The notes under the pieces are model-generated. The model was not told where the DNA came from. It saw only the letters and a program-made list of their open reading frames with translations, and did not search any database. From the NCBI GenBank assembly GCA_964607755.1, contig CAZSMC010000009.1, forward strand, positions 1 to 64,000: a stretch of 64,000 nucleotides of DNA, in the 5' to 3' direction. Made by a program: the position numbers and the translations under genes. This DNA is from CAZSMC01 sp964607755 (GTDB lineage Bacteria; Zhuqueibacterota; Zhuqueibacteria; Residuimicrobiales; Krinioviventaceae). This document shows positions 1 through 9,264 of this stretch, piece by piece. Within the stretch, counting starts at the first letter, position 1, and every line of letters begins with the position of its first letter.

Positions 1-2231
1 GCACCTCCGGATTCGTCAGCTCTGTACGAATGTAGCGCGTCGTGCTGATGGTGGAGGAGACGATAACCAGGTCTTTATCTTGGATCGGGAATGAGCCTGG
101 CTCTGCAGATTGCAATTCCACATGATAGCCGTTCTGAAGCAACAGGTCGTGTATCGCATTATCACCGGAATTGAATTCCTGCGAGTCCTCGATAAAAAGA
201 ATATCTCCAGACGATTCTGCGCTCTGGACAGTAATCTCTACCTCTTCCGAGTAGACAAAATATCCTTCATCGGTGGTTGCCTTTGCTCTCAGATTATAAA
301 TCCCGGGTGTTGCAGCCTGCCACTGCACCGTATACGGAGCGGAAACCGTCTCACCGATTTTGGTCTCATCGGCAAAAAATTCGACTCGGGTAACAGTGCC
401 CTGTTCGACCATTGACTCCGCTGTCAGCAAAATCTCCTCAGACGTGGTATACACGTTGTCCGGCGCAGGTTCAACAAGCTGAACGGACAGCCTGTTTGGA
501 GTACCTGTTGTGGCAAGCGCTGCCTCGACACCCACGGTGGCATAGGCCAGGGGTGAATTCCAATTGATCGTGACTTCGTTGGACGCATAACTGCACCAGT
601 CATCCACATAAGAACGCGCCGGCAGGTCCGAAGGATAACCGGGGCAATTGTCCTGCTGACCGCCGTTCGGTCCGCCGACGAGAAAACCGGGGACCGGCTC
701 GACAATGTCATCCGCCTCGGATTGGCGATGATGCGGATTCATCGGCGGTTTGTCGCCGTGACCGGTGACAAAGCAATAGGTGGTGGCGTTGCGCCCCAAA
801 TTATAATCAATATTCTCGATAGCCGCGTTTAAATAATCGGCATCGCCGGTTAACCGGTAGACATTCAGCATAGCCATTGCCTGATTGGCGGCTAAAGAAT
901 TACTGCCCCAATAAAACTGGTCCATCATAACATTATAAGCAGACTGGTCCAGTTCGGCTTTGACATCGTCTGCAAATTGGATCAGTCGGTTTTTCAACGC
1001 CGTTGTATCAATCGCCGCGGTCAAATTTTTGCGATGATGCGCCATCGAATAAAACGCCAGGGTTTCCACATTCCGCCATCCCGGCACAGACGTGCTGTTA
1101 TCAGCGAACGGATTGACAATGGTGATAAAACTGTCCTGTTTTGTGGTGATATAGAGCTCTGTCGCTGCCCATTTGAACTCGTCATCATCATCCGAATCGC
1201 CGTACGCACCTGTGCTAATATCCGGATCGTACTGTGAATTCAATTGATTTTGATTATAATAAACATCCGGATTTTTCCGCGCCCACCGCCAGGCCTGCAT
1301 CGCAGCAGTCAGACAACTGTCCGCGAGGCCCGGCAATTCCGTTTCAAATTCGCGAAAAATCCGGCTGGCCTGGGCCATGACGGCAGCAAAATCCAGAGTT
1401 GCTGTGCTGCTTTTTTGCACCACATAGCGGGGTGCGGTGGCCTGATGCGGCATCACAGCGCCGCTGAAATTAGCGTGAGTGCATTTGTGATAGACACCGC
1501 CGTCGTGCGGATCCTGCATGGTCAGCATCCAGCGGATGTTCCACAAGGTTTCATCCAGCACATCCGGGATGGTGTTGCCGCTTTCCGGAATGTTGGTTTG
1601 TAAACCGCGGCTGTACTCAGGGTAATGCTCATAAATGGCCAACATGGTGTAGGTGCTGATACCGGAATTGACAATATATTTATTAAAATCACCGGCATCG
1701 TACCAGCCGCGCGGACACGAGATCACCGTGCCTTCCGGCCGCTCCGGCGTGGCAGCAGAGGCATGAACCAAAACGTCCGTATCCGGATGTCCCATGGGCC
1801 GGTGCCATTTGCCGGCGTACTGTTCTTCCAGATCGATAGACATCCGCTGAAAATACAACGCCTTGATCAATGCTCTGGCGACCTGCTGATGGGTGCGCGG
1901 TTTGATATCGAAATCCGGGGATACACCGAGATCCGGCACCACAAGAACATAACTGCCGACTGACGTAAACTCGGAGAAATCCGCCTGTTTTACCGTTTCT
2001 CCGGAATACTGCCAAAATGTGGCGGGACCCAAATTACCCGTGAACACGGTATCCTGCCTATCGGCAGTAACCACAAAAAATTCGTCGGCAGAGGTCTCGA
2101 CGACGATGGCCCGCTTGGGGCCTTGCGGGTAAAAACCAATCTGGTTCAGACGGATGTCTGTCGTCACTTGCGCTGCTGCGCTTTGCAGAAAAATAATAAA
2201 AATAACAATAACCAGTTTTGAGAACTTCATG
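1..2231 (-). CDS. Secreted glycoside hydrolase family 9 (endoglucanase-like), 3' end outside window
   Basis: The frame is open from an ATG at 2231 to the window edge, so the C-terminus is missing. A signal peptide (hydrophobic residues 6-16, Ala-rich end near 20) implies Sec export. An N-terminal Ig-like CelD_N-type domain is followed by the GH9 catalytic domain, with the YDAGDFNK motif at about 177-184 (D178/D181, catalytic base region), a PHHR motif near residue 500 and the SYxSNEVTINWN motif near 545 holding the acid glutamate. After it come an Ig-like domain (about 570-660) and the start of a domain beginning ILFIEDSQEFNSGD, which resembles ThuA/flavodoxin-like tails of secreted enzymes. 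A GGAG ribosome site precedes the start. Known role of the family: hydrolysis of beta-1,4-glucans. Substrate here is inferred only from the family. Confidence 0.9.
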
Positions 2232-2384
2232 AGCAAACTCCAATTTTAGCAACCGACTTTTTGTCATCGAATTTATATGCGCCGGCCCGGTAAGGATTGC
2301 CGGGCCGATCAGGTCACGTCACAATGATGGCGAATGGACAATAAAAGAGATAGTGCTTGAAATGATTAAAGACAGTGGTTCCAA

Positions 2385-3146
2385 CTACTCGTCCAACTCT
2401 TTGATCCAGATATTGCGAAACTGCACCAGGCTGGAGGCACCGCGCAGCTTGCCGGTTTCCGGGTTGATGCCACCGTGGTGCTGCAAACCGATACGGCCTT
2501 TGACATCCAGACCGGGATACGGTGCGTGATCAATCACGGTGATGCCGTTATTGATCACGGTAATCCGTTCTCCCTTGACGAGGATGTCAAACGCATTCCA
2601 TTCGCCAACCGGTTGGTCGGCATTTTCTTTGGGAACGGCCGCGGCGCGCACCTCCGGCGGCAGCGAATCGTCGTTGCGCACGGACCACAGTTCGCCCGAG
2701 CCTATCGGCCAGCACCATAAATTAGCTTGTCCCACGCCTTTGAGCAAAATACCGGAATCTGAATTGGGAACCAGCTCCTGAACCACATTGCCCTCGGCAT
2801 CCCGGGCCAGATCGCCGCTCGGTAAAATAATCGGCCGGCTGAACAATTGGTCGCCATAGCCTTTAAAGCGCCATTCGATGTGCAGCTCAAAATTGTGATA
2901 TTCCTTTTCCGTCCAGAGACTCTTGTCGCCCTCGGCTTCCGAACGCGCATCGTAATCGATAACTCCGTCGATGACTGACCAGTGCCCGTTGTCGCCCTCG
3001 GGAACGATCCAGCCGCTCAAATCCTCGCCGTTGAACAACGAGGTATAGCCCTTTGCAGCATACACTGATTCGTCCCGGGCGGTGCCCACGCCGGACAGAA
3101 CAAACACGACCAAACCAATTGTCAACAACAGGGTCATATTTCTCAT
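2385..3146 (-). CDS. Secreted DUF1080 (3-keto-disaccharide hydrolase family) protein
   Basis: 253 residues with a Sec signal peptide ending near GTARDES (about residue 24). The rest matches the DUF1080/3-keto-disaccharide hydrolase fold (PF06439), a concanavalin-like jelly roll: SLFNGEDLSGW near the start, DSGILLKG in the middle, a GRIGLQHHGG segment near residue 220 and a final VQFRNIWIKEL strand. Members act on 3-keto-glycosides or bind glycans outside the cytoplasm; the exact substrate cannot be read here. It lies between the GH9 gene and two sulfatases on the same strand, which fits a polysaccharide-use locus. The start has an AGGAG-like site just upstream (AGAGGAG). Confidence 0.85.
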   Translation of the reverse strand: MRNMTLLLTIGLVVFVLSGVGTARDESVYAAKGYTSLFNGEDLSGWIVPEGDNGHWSVIDGVIDYDARSEAEGDKSLWTEKEYHNFELHIEWRFKGYGDQLFSRPIILPSGDLARDAEGNVVQELVPNSDSGILLKGVGQANLWCWPIGSGELWSVRNDDSLPPEVRAAAVPKENADQPVGEWNAFDILVKGERITVINNGITVIDHAPYPGLDVKGRIGLQHHGGINPETGKLRGASSLVQFRNIWIKELDE

Positions 3147-3255
3147 AATACACTCCTCTTTAGTGATAATTAATGAATCGATTGATTGTTTGTAGCATCC
3201 GGCACAATTTAAAAACTAATTTTCAAAGTTTCAGGATTTTTTCTGTACCGTTTAT

Positions 3256-3292
3256 CACTGTACAGTGTAGGAGCGGTCAAGACCGCTCCTAC
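3256..3292. repeat. REP-like hairpin plus 12-bp palindrome
   Basis: A perfect 12-bp inverted repeat, GTAGGAGCGGTC with a 2-base loop (AA), fills 3267-3292, directly against a 12-bp palindrome CACTGTACAGTG at 3256-3267. It sits 4 bases past the stop of the minus-strand sulfatase. It lacks a clear U-tract, so it resembles a dispersed REP element more than a plain terminator, though it could stop transcription. Confidence 0.6.
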
Positions 3293-3295
3293 TTT

Positions 3296-4726
3296 CTATT
3301 GACATTCATGCTGCAACTTTTCACAGCGTTTTCGCAAACGTTCCAGCACCTCCTGATGCGCCTCAGAATCCACCAGGTTGTGTTCTTCATGCGGATCGGC
3401 CTGCAAATCAAACAACTGCTCGTAAACCGGGTCCTGTTCAAAATAGCGCAAATATTTAAAGCGCTCGGTTCGCACACCAATCGACGCCGGGATATAGCCG
3501 ACCCGCTCGCGCGCGGCTTCCGGTACGCGAAACGTGTGCTCGTAAAGGAAATCCCGCCGCCAGTCAATGGACTCGCCGCGAACGAGCGGTAGCAGACTCT
3601 TGCCCTGCGTGCCGGCAGGCGGTGTTAATCCGGCATACTCCAAAAATGTCGGCGCCATGTCGATATTCAGCGCCATTTCAGAGCGAACCTGACCGCGCTG
3701 CGATTTCGGTAAACGCGGATCGTAAATAACCAGCGGCACCCGAATCGACGGCTCGTAGCCCAGCCATTTGCCGGCAAAGCCGTATTCGCCCAAAAAGAAA
3801 CCATTGTCGCCCAGCAAGGCAATGACGGTATCATCCGCCAACCCTCTCTCTTCAAGCTCGGTTCGAATCCGCCCCAATACCTCATCCACGCCGTAAATCA
3901 ACCGGTGGTGATTTTTTAAACTTTTTTGATACAACTCTGAATTTTCAAACCGAAGGCGCCAGCGCACCCGCATCATCGCCTTTTCGGATTTTAAAAACTC
4001 CGGCAGCCTCTGGCGGTGCGATTCGGTCGCGGTTTCCGGTTTTGGGATCGTCACGTCCCGGTACATGTCATCGTACGCCGGATCGGGAATGAACTGCCGC
4101 GGATCGCCGTCCTGCACGTGCGGCGCTTTAAAGCTGATGGAGAGACAAAACGGCTGCTCCGGCGAGGCGTTTTGCATAAAGTCAATCGCCTGATTGCCGA
4201 ACAATCGCGTGCAGTGAACCGGTTCGCCGGTTTCGTCGGTGGTTTCGTACGTGGGCTGACCCGGCACGCCGCGCCAGTAATCGTATTCATCCTCCGGCAA
4301 ATTCGAACCGACGCCGTACTTGCCGATAAAACCGATCCGATACCCCGCCGATTTGAGTTGCAACGGATAAGTGTTTGCCAACTGTTCCGGGGTAAAATCG
4401 GTGCCGAAATCATTGATGCCGTGCCGCCGGGCATACTGCCCCAAAAAGATACTGGCGCGGCTGGTCATGCAAATGGCCGTGGTAACAAACGCATTCTCAA
4501 ACATCACCCCGTCCCGGGCCAGTTGATCCATGTTTGGCGTTTTGATGTGCGGATTGACAATGCCGAGCGTATCCCAGCGCTGATCATCGGTGAGCAGAAA
4601 AATAATGTTCGGCCGGCGTTGTGTGGCGCAGGACGCCAAGCCGGCAACGGCTAATCCAAGAGCGCCCAGAGCGCTGTGTTTCAAAAAATCTCGGCGTGAT
4701 TGACTAGTTTGCAGTGGTTTTGACAT
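3296..4726 (-). CDS. Tat-exported sulfatase (S1 family)
   Basis: 476 residues. The N-terminus carries a twin-arginine leader (SRRDFLKHS, residues 9-18), a hydrophobic stretch and a LASC lipobox (C33), so it may be an exported lipoprotein. Sulfatase N-terminal features follow: metal-binding DD at 47-48 and the formylglycine signature C86-M-T-S-R90. Threonine at the third position replaces the usual proline or alanine, but the cysteine and arginine needed for maturation are present. LLGDNGFFLGEYG near 300 carries further metal ligands. It removes sulfate esters from glycans after formylglycine activation by a maturase (not encoded here). It is followed on the same strand by the DUF1080 gene and preceded by a second sulfatase. 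Confidence 0.9.
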   Translation of the reverse strand: MSKPLQTSQSRRDFLKHSALGALGLAVAGLASCATQRRPNIIFLLTDDQRWDTLGIVNPHIKTPNMDQLARDGVMFENAFVTTAICMTSRASIFLGQYARRHGINDFGTDFTPEQLANTYPLQLKSAGYRIGFIGKYGVGSNLPEDEYDYWRGVPGQPTYETTDETGEPVHCTRLFGNQAIDFMQNASPEQPFCLSISFKAPHVQDGDPRQFIPDPAYDDMYRDVTIPKPETATESHRQRLPEFLKSEKAMMRVRWRLRFENSELYQKSLKNHHRLIYGVDEVLGRIRTELEERGLADDTVIALLGDNGFFLGEYGFAGKWLGYEPSIRVPLVIYDPRLPKSQRGQVRSEMALNIDMAPTFLEYAGLTPPAGTQGKSLLPLVRGESIDWRRDFLYEHTFRVPEAARERVGYIPASIGVRTERFKYLRYFEQDPVYEQLFDLQADPHEEHNLVDSEAHQEVLERLRKRCEKLQHECQ

Positions 4727-4753
4727 GATGCCCTCTTTTCTGGTTATGCCGAT

Positions 4754-6682
4754 TTAATCCCGCAATCCAAAATCATCCGGCGTATTTAGTCCGGATTTGA
4801 TGAGCGCCCATTCCAGCGCCCAGGTGGTAAAGGCAGAATAGTTGAAATCTTTCCACGGCCGTTTCGAGCCGGGAGGCGCCAGCATGCGCTGCCGGGCGTC
4901 GCGTACCTCGGTTTCCAGCGGCCGCACATCCTCAAACGACAGCGCCAGGGAGCGCGCAACGTAGAGCAAAAGGTTGGGTTCCTCTTCTTTCAGCAATTCA
5001 CCATAAACCGGCACCGCTTTATCCGTGTGCCCCATGCGCGCCAGGGATTCGGCCGCGGCGGTGCGCACCATGGGATTTTCATGATCCAAAAACTGGCTGC
5101 AAAAAGCGACCGCTTTTTTCGACTTGGCGTTGCGGATGATGCGCTGCTGAATCGCCCAAAACGTGATGATGGGATCATCGCCGGCGTCAAGCCAGTCGCT
5201 GTTCGGGCGCGACGCCTGATCCGCCGCCTCTAAAATATCGCGGAGGGGATACTGGGCTCGATCCTGCAAAATGTCGTAAACCGTGGCCCCGGCGGCGTTG
5301 GCGCGGCGATGCATTTCCGGTTCGGTCAAAAAGCCGCTGTCACGGGTGTCCAGAATCCATTCCCGCAGCACATCGGCCAGTTTGTTTTTGACGCCGCTCA
5401 AATTTGGATCGTCGGCGACATTGTTCAATTCCCGCGGATCATTTTTAATATCATACAATTCTTCGAACGGATGCGGCTGCCACAGTTTGATCGATTGCTC
5501 GTTATCCTTGCCGGCTTTGTGCACGCGGTACAATTCCTTGTGCGATTCCTTGCGGTAATCGCTCATGATCACGCCTTCCTGCATCGGTACCATGTGCGGC
5601 AGATAATGGCGAATGTACATAAAGCGGCCGTCGAAAACGGCGCGGCTCAGCTCGACCATGTCATCGGCGCGGTCGCGGGCACCGAAAATATAGTCGCGGC
5701 GCTGACCGCTGAACAACGGCCGGCCCTGGAAATTGTCGGGAATTGGAATCCCGGCCATCTGCAACACCGTCGGCGGCAAATCGACAAACGACACCAGCTC
5801 GTCCCGCACCGACGCCTGTCCGGCGTCGCCAAGCAGATGCTGAAATTTCTTGGGCACATGCACAATCAACGGCACATGCAGTCCGGTTAAATACAGCCAG
5901 CGTTTATAGCGCGGCAGGCCCATGCCGTGGTCCGCCAACAAAAAGACGATGGTATCGTCGGCGCGGCCGTCCGCCTCTAGTTGCTGCAACACCTGGTTGA
6001 CGTCGTGATCCCAGACCGTGATCAGATCGTAATAGCGCGCCCAGATGCGGCGCATTTCCGGGGTATCCGGAAAATAAGGCGGCAGGTTGATGGACGATGG
6101 ATCGTGCTTGAATTCTTTGGGCAGCCGTTTCAGGGCGGGGGCGGCGCGTTCGGTTAAATTGCCCGAGCCTTCGTGGGTGCTGCCCAGATTCATAAACGCA
6201 AAAAACGGCTTGTCAGCGGGACAATGCCGCCACGGTGTGGTGGTTTGATCCCAGAAATCAATCAGCCCATCCGGACTGAAATTGTAATCGGTTTTGCCGC
6301 GCAGGGCGGTCCAATAGCCGTGCTGTTGGAAAACCTCGGCCATGGGTTGGATGCGGTCCGGAAGCTCGACCTCGGAGCGCAGATTCTGCGTCCCCAACGA
6401 CGTGGCGAACATGCCGGTGGCGAGGCAGGAACGCGACGGCGCGCAAATGGGTGCGGTGACATACGCATTTTTGAAAACATGCGACCGTTCAACATAGGCG
6501 TCAATGTTCGGCGTCGCCGCATCCGGATCGCCGTAACAACCGAAAAATGGTGAAATGTCCTCGGCAACGATCCATAAAAAGTTGGAGCGGTCCGTGCCGC
6601 TTCGGGCTGCCCGGGAAGTGAGTCCCATAAACAACGCTGCGCTTGTCATGGCGCTTCCCTTTAAAAATTTTCGGCGTTTCAT
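4754..6682 (-). CDS. Tat-exported sulfatase with C-terminal HEAT-like repeats
   Basis: 642 residues with a twin-arginine leader KRRKFLKGS. The sulfatase domain spans about 33-430 and has the canonical formylglycine motif C80-A-P-S-R84; the metal site at 41-42 reads ED rather than DD. LLADHGMGLPRYKRW (near 245) supplies later active-site residues. Beyond residue 480 there are helical HEAT-like units (for example AAAESLARMGHTDKAVPVYGELL). This architecture is common in heparan or mucin-type sulfatases of marine and gut degraders; substrate is not determinable here. It lies 27 bases upstream of the other sulfatase on the same strand, probably one transcript, and is divergent from the ECF sigma gene. 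Confidence 0.9.
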   Translation of the reverse strand: MKRRKFLKGSAMTSAALFMGLTSRAARSGTDRSNFLWIVAEDISPFFGCYGDPDAATPNIDAYVERSHVFKNAYVTAPICAPSRSCLATGMFATSLGTQNLRSEVELPDRIQPMAEVFQQHGYWTALRGKTDYNFSPDGLIDFWDQTTTPWRHCPADKPFFAFMNLGSTHEGSGNLTERAAPALKRLPKEFKHDPSSINLPPYFPDTPEMRRIWARYYDLITVWDHDVNQVLQQLEADGRADDTIVFLLADHGMGLPRYKRWLYLTGLHVPLIVHVPKKFQHLLGDAGQASVRDELVSFVDLPPTVLQMAGIPIPDNFQGRPLFSGQRRDYIFGARDRADDMVELSRAVFDGRFMYIRHYLPHMVPMQEGVIMSDYRKESHKELYRVHKAGKDNEQSIKLWQPHPFEELYDIKNDPRELNNVADDPNLSGVKNKLADVLREWILDTRDSGFLTEPEMHRRANAAGATVYDILQDRAQYPLRDILEAADQASRPNSDWLDAGDDPIITFWAIQQRIIRNAKSKKAVAFCSQFLDHENPMVRTAAAESLARMGHTDKAVPVYGELLKEEEPNLLLYVARSLALSFEDVRPLETEVRDARQRMLAPPGSKRPWKDFNYSAFTTWALEWALIKSGLNTPDDFGLRD

Positions 6683-6864
6683 GATGTGTGTCTCCAGTTA
6701 CAGGCTAAGGTTAGATATGCATGTTGATCGATAAAATATATGAAAAAATGCACGTGATTTTTTTCATCACTCTGCACGTCTAAAAAACATTGCTATTGAT
6801 TTCGCAATCGATTACGTAAAATAACAATCTATGACACATTTCAAAAGAAAAATAAAAAACATTT

Positions 6865-6893
6865 TTGACTTTTTCCGATCTGCCTCGTATAAG
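6865..6893 (+). promoter_or_regulatory. Sigma-70-type promoter of the ECF sigma operon
   Basis: TTGACT at 6865-6870 and TATAAG at 6888-6893 are separated by exactly 17 bases, five of six matches to consensus in each box. The predicted transcript starts about 7 bases after the -10 box and reaches the GTG start at 6925 after a leader of about 25 bases. Seen directly in sequence; activity is inferred. Confidence 0.75.
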
Positions 6894-6924
6894 TACAAAA
6901 CGGCAATCAACAAACGGACACACA

Positions 6925-7488
6925 GTGAACGAGATTTCCAGGGACATTTTTGAGCGGGTTCGCGACGGTGACATGTTCGCGTTTCAAAAAATTGTCGAAA
7001 CATATCAGGAATACGCTTTTCGACTCGCGTTTCGCTTGCTTGCAAACGAAGACGACGCCAAAGATGTTGTGCAGGAATGTTTTATTCGTGTGTGGAATCA
7101 TTTGAAGCGTTTTAAATCAGAAAAGAAATTCAAGCCATGGCTGAGTCGAATTGTGGTTAATTTGTGTTACGATGAGTTGAATAAAGCGCATAAAAAACAC
7201 ACTGTGCGCAATGTGTTGAATAACGAACTGGTTCTCCCCTCAACGAATGAAAACCTTCACGATACTCTGGCCAACTCGGAATTAGCAGAGCGGATAAAAT
7301 TGCTGGCCAATGGACTGCCGCCAAAACAGCGCATTGTCTTTGTGCTCCGCGATCTGGAGGATCTTGAAATTGAGGATGTTGCCAGGATTGCCGGATTGTC
7401 AAAAAATTCAGTTAAAAGTAACTTGTATTATGCGAGACAACATATTCGCAAAAAATTAAAGATGACTTGTGAAGTGCAAGAAATGTAA
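6925..7488 (+). CDS. ECF-type RNA polymerase sigma factor
   Basis: Sigma-70 family protein of about 187 residues. Region 2 holds YAFRLAFRLLANEDDAKDVVQECFIRVW (core binding and -10 recognition; quoted segments continue through LKRFKSEKKFKPWLSRI). Region 4 near the C-terminus has LPPKQRIVFVLRDLEDL and a helix-turn-helix IEDVARIAGLSKNSVKSNL. An in-frame TTG exists at 6865, but that codon is the -35 box of the promoter, so I place the start at GTG 6925 (MNEISRDIF). The stop overlaps the next gene by 20 bases, so the sigma factor and its anti-sigma partner are translationally coupled. The regulon is unknown; it is divergent from two sulfatase genes. Confidence 0.88.
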   Translation: MNEISRDIFERVRDGDMFAFQKIVETYQEYAFRLAFRLLANEDDAKDVVQECFIRVWNHLKRFKSEKKFKPWLSRIVVNLCYDELNKAHKKHTVRNVLNNELVLPSTNENLHDTLANSELAERIKLLANGLPPKQRIVFVLRDLEDLEIEDVARIAGLSKNSVKSNLYYARQHIRKKLKMTCEVQEM

Positions 7489-8152
7489 AAAATGGCTGTT
7501 GCTTTACCGGGCCGGAGAGCTGTCACCGCGGCAGCGTGAAAAACTGCACATCCACATGCAACAATGTCCCTCCTGCCAGGCTAAGCAAGAGGTGATGGAA
7601 GAATATCATGAATTATTAAAGCAGGCAAAACATGAGCCCCATCTACCTCATCCACAAGTGTTGACTGCAGCAATCATGCAGTCAGTTCACTCGCAATCTG
7701 CTCGAGAACAAAGGTTATCGACACTGCCAACAAAGACCAAATTCTTAACAAACCATCCTGCACGTTTTTCTCTCGCAGGATTATTAATCATCGTTATTGG
7801 CGTGTTCGTGCTGCAAGAAATTTTAATATTAAAGCGCTTGCACCATCTTGAGCGCCGAATGAAAACGCAGGAGCAGCGGACGATTTCAGCGCAAGATGAC
7901 ATCCTGATCCGTTTATTACGCAGCGAATTGGAATCCGGCAATGAGGACAAGATTCTGGTGGATCGGCAGACTTTTCTTCAGCTTTTAAGTGCTGTTGCGC
8001 ACAACACAAGTCCGGCAAAAATAGAAAAGCTTTTGCTGTCCGAGCCGCTGGAACTGCAAAACATCACTTTTTCAAACGGCCTGGATCGCAGTGAAATCGC
8101 AGCGCTGTTGGCGCATCGTCAGGATATTCTCAAAAAATTAAAAAAATTATAG
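7469..8152 (+). CDS. Anti-sigma factor with zinc-finger (zf-HC2) domain, single-pass membrane
   Basis: 227 residues from a GTG that lies inside the sigma gene. The N-terminus carries the anti-sigma zinc motif: C3/C6 followed by H29-x3-C33-x2-C36. One transmembrane helix spans about residues 92-112 (LAGLLIIVIGVFVLQEILIL). A coiled-coil-prone region (LKRLHHLERRMKTQEQ) follows, then a C-terminal domain outside the membrane. The arrangement (cytoplasmic sigma-binding domain, one helix, sensory domain) is the usual one for ZAS-type anti-sigma factors, which hold the sigma factor until a signal or proteolysis releases it. The signal is unknown. Confidence 0.82.
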   Translation: MKCKKCKKWLLLYRAGELSPRQREKLHIHMQQCPSCQAKQEVMEEYHELLKQAKHEPHLPHPQVLTAAIMQSVHSQSAREQRLSTLPTKTKFLTNHPARFSLAGLLIIVIGVFVLQEILILKRLHHLERRMKTQEQRTISAQDDILIRLLRSELESGNEDKILVDRQTFLQLLSAVAHNTSPAKIEKLLLSEPLELQNITFSNGLDRSEIAALLAHRQDILKKLKKL

Positions 8153-8160
8153 AGGTCATC

Positions 8161-9246
8161 ATGGATCGGTCTGTTTATTTTGTGCTATGTACCTTAATGT
8201 CATTTCTAATTGTGGGTTGTAAACAACATGTTGGAATTTCAACCATCGTCCATCCTGACATGTCACTAGAACGCTATATTACAACAGCCGGTGATTCCGC
8301 CGGAGTAAATGAGACGGCTTTTCCTTTTCCCCAGGATTCTCTGTGGCATGTGTCAAAAATTCCCCCGGACACACTGCCCGACGATTCGACATTGGTCTTG
8401 CAGCGATTTCCAATGTCTTATCTCATTGCAGCAAAAAACAGTGCCGACAGCACAACAATACTGTACTCCACGCATAGACACTTTCCGAATGCGGACAGTA
8501 TGAATGCGGTTTTTTATCATCCAAAAGACACAATTCGCATCAACGTTTCTACAAAGGTGGAAAAGCGGTTTCGCTGGTTTTATACGTTTTATCGCTACAG
8601 CGAGACCTATCACGGTTACAATCCGTTTCGCCTTGTGCCGTTATCAGACCTGATGACAGAGAAAGAAATAAAATTTTTACAAACCGGACAAGACAGTGTG
8701 GATGTTGAGGACAAGCTGGAAAAATGGCATCAACAGAATTTTTTTGAGGCCTATTATCGTGTGTTAAAAAACAATATCGCCACACTCCAGCCAGACATCA
8801 ACACGGAACAGCTCAAAGCGAAAAAAGATGCACTTTTTGAAGCGTTTTCAAATCAGGATTTCTTAGAGGAAGAGACAACCGTGTCCATGTTGCAAAACTG
8901 GCAAGAAATTCTTGGCACCAAAGTTGTGTGGACGCTCGAGGAACAATTCCACGAGGTAACCCAAAAAGTTGAACAATACTTTACTTTTATCATTAACAAG
9001 AACGATGATTTTTATTACAGCCAGGTGGTCATGCCCGGCCAGATATTCGACGGCAATGCTATCAAAGTCAATGGTCGATACGGCGAGTGGCGAATCGATT
9101 CTGACGATCTTGCTGTTTTTGAAAAAGAAATCTGGTGCGAGGCCAGAAAATGGAACGTTCTGCCCTCTGCCGTAACAGCGGTCTTTGTTTTAATTGTCAT
9201 CATGTTTTTAATCATCACACGGAAAAACAATGGCCGGAGGATTTAG
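8161..9246 (+). CDS. Unrecognised lipoprotein with C-terminal membrane helix, third gene of the sigma operon
   Basis: 361 residues. I do not recognise a family. A lipoprotein-type signal ends in LIVGC (Cys about 20), and a C-terminal hydrophobic helix (VTAVFVLIVIMFLIITRK) is followed by basic residues, giving an unusual protein anchored at both ends. The region between is rich in Asp, Thr and aromatic residues, with a helical middle (NNIATLQPDINTEQLKAKKD). It starts 8 bases after the anti-sigma gene, so it is probably co-transcribed. A role in sensing the signal or as an envelope-stress target of the sigma factor is inference from position only. Confidence 0.7.
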   Translation: MDRSVYFVLCTLMSFLIVGCKQHVGISTIVHPDMSLERYITTAGDSAGVNETAFPFPQDSLWHVSKIPPDTLPDDSTLVLQRFPMSYLIAAKNSADSTTILYSTHRHFPNADSMNAVFYHPKDTIRINVSTKVEKRFRWFYTFYRYSETYHGYNPFRLVPLSDLMTEKEIKFLQTGQDSVDVEDKLEKWHQQNFFEAYYRVLKNNIATLQPDINTEQLKAKKDALFEAFSNQDFLEEETTVSMLQNWQEILGTKVVWTLEEQFHEVTQKVEQYFTFIINKNDDFYYSQVVMPGQIFDGNAIKVNGRYGEWRIDSDDLAVFEKEIWCEARKWNVLPSAVTAVFVLIVIMFLIITRKNNGRRI

Positions 9247-9264
9247 CCTGATGAATTCTTGAAT

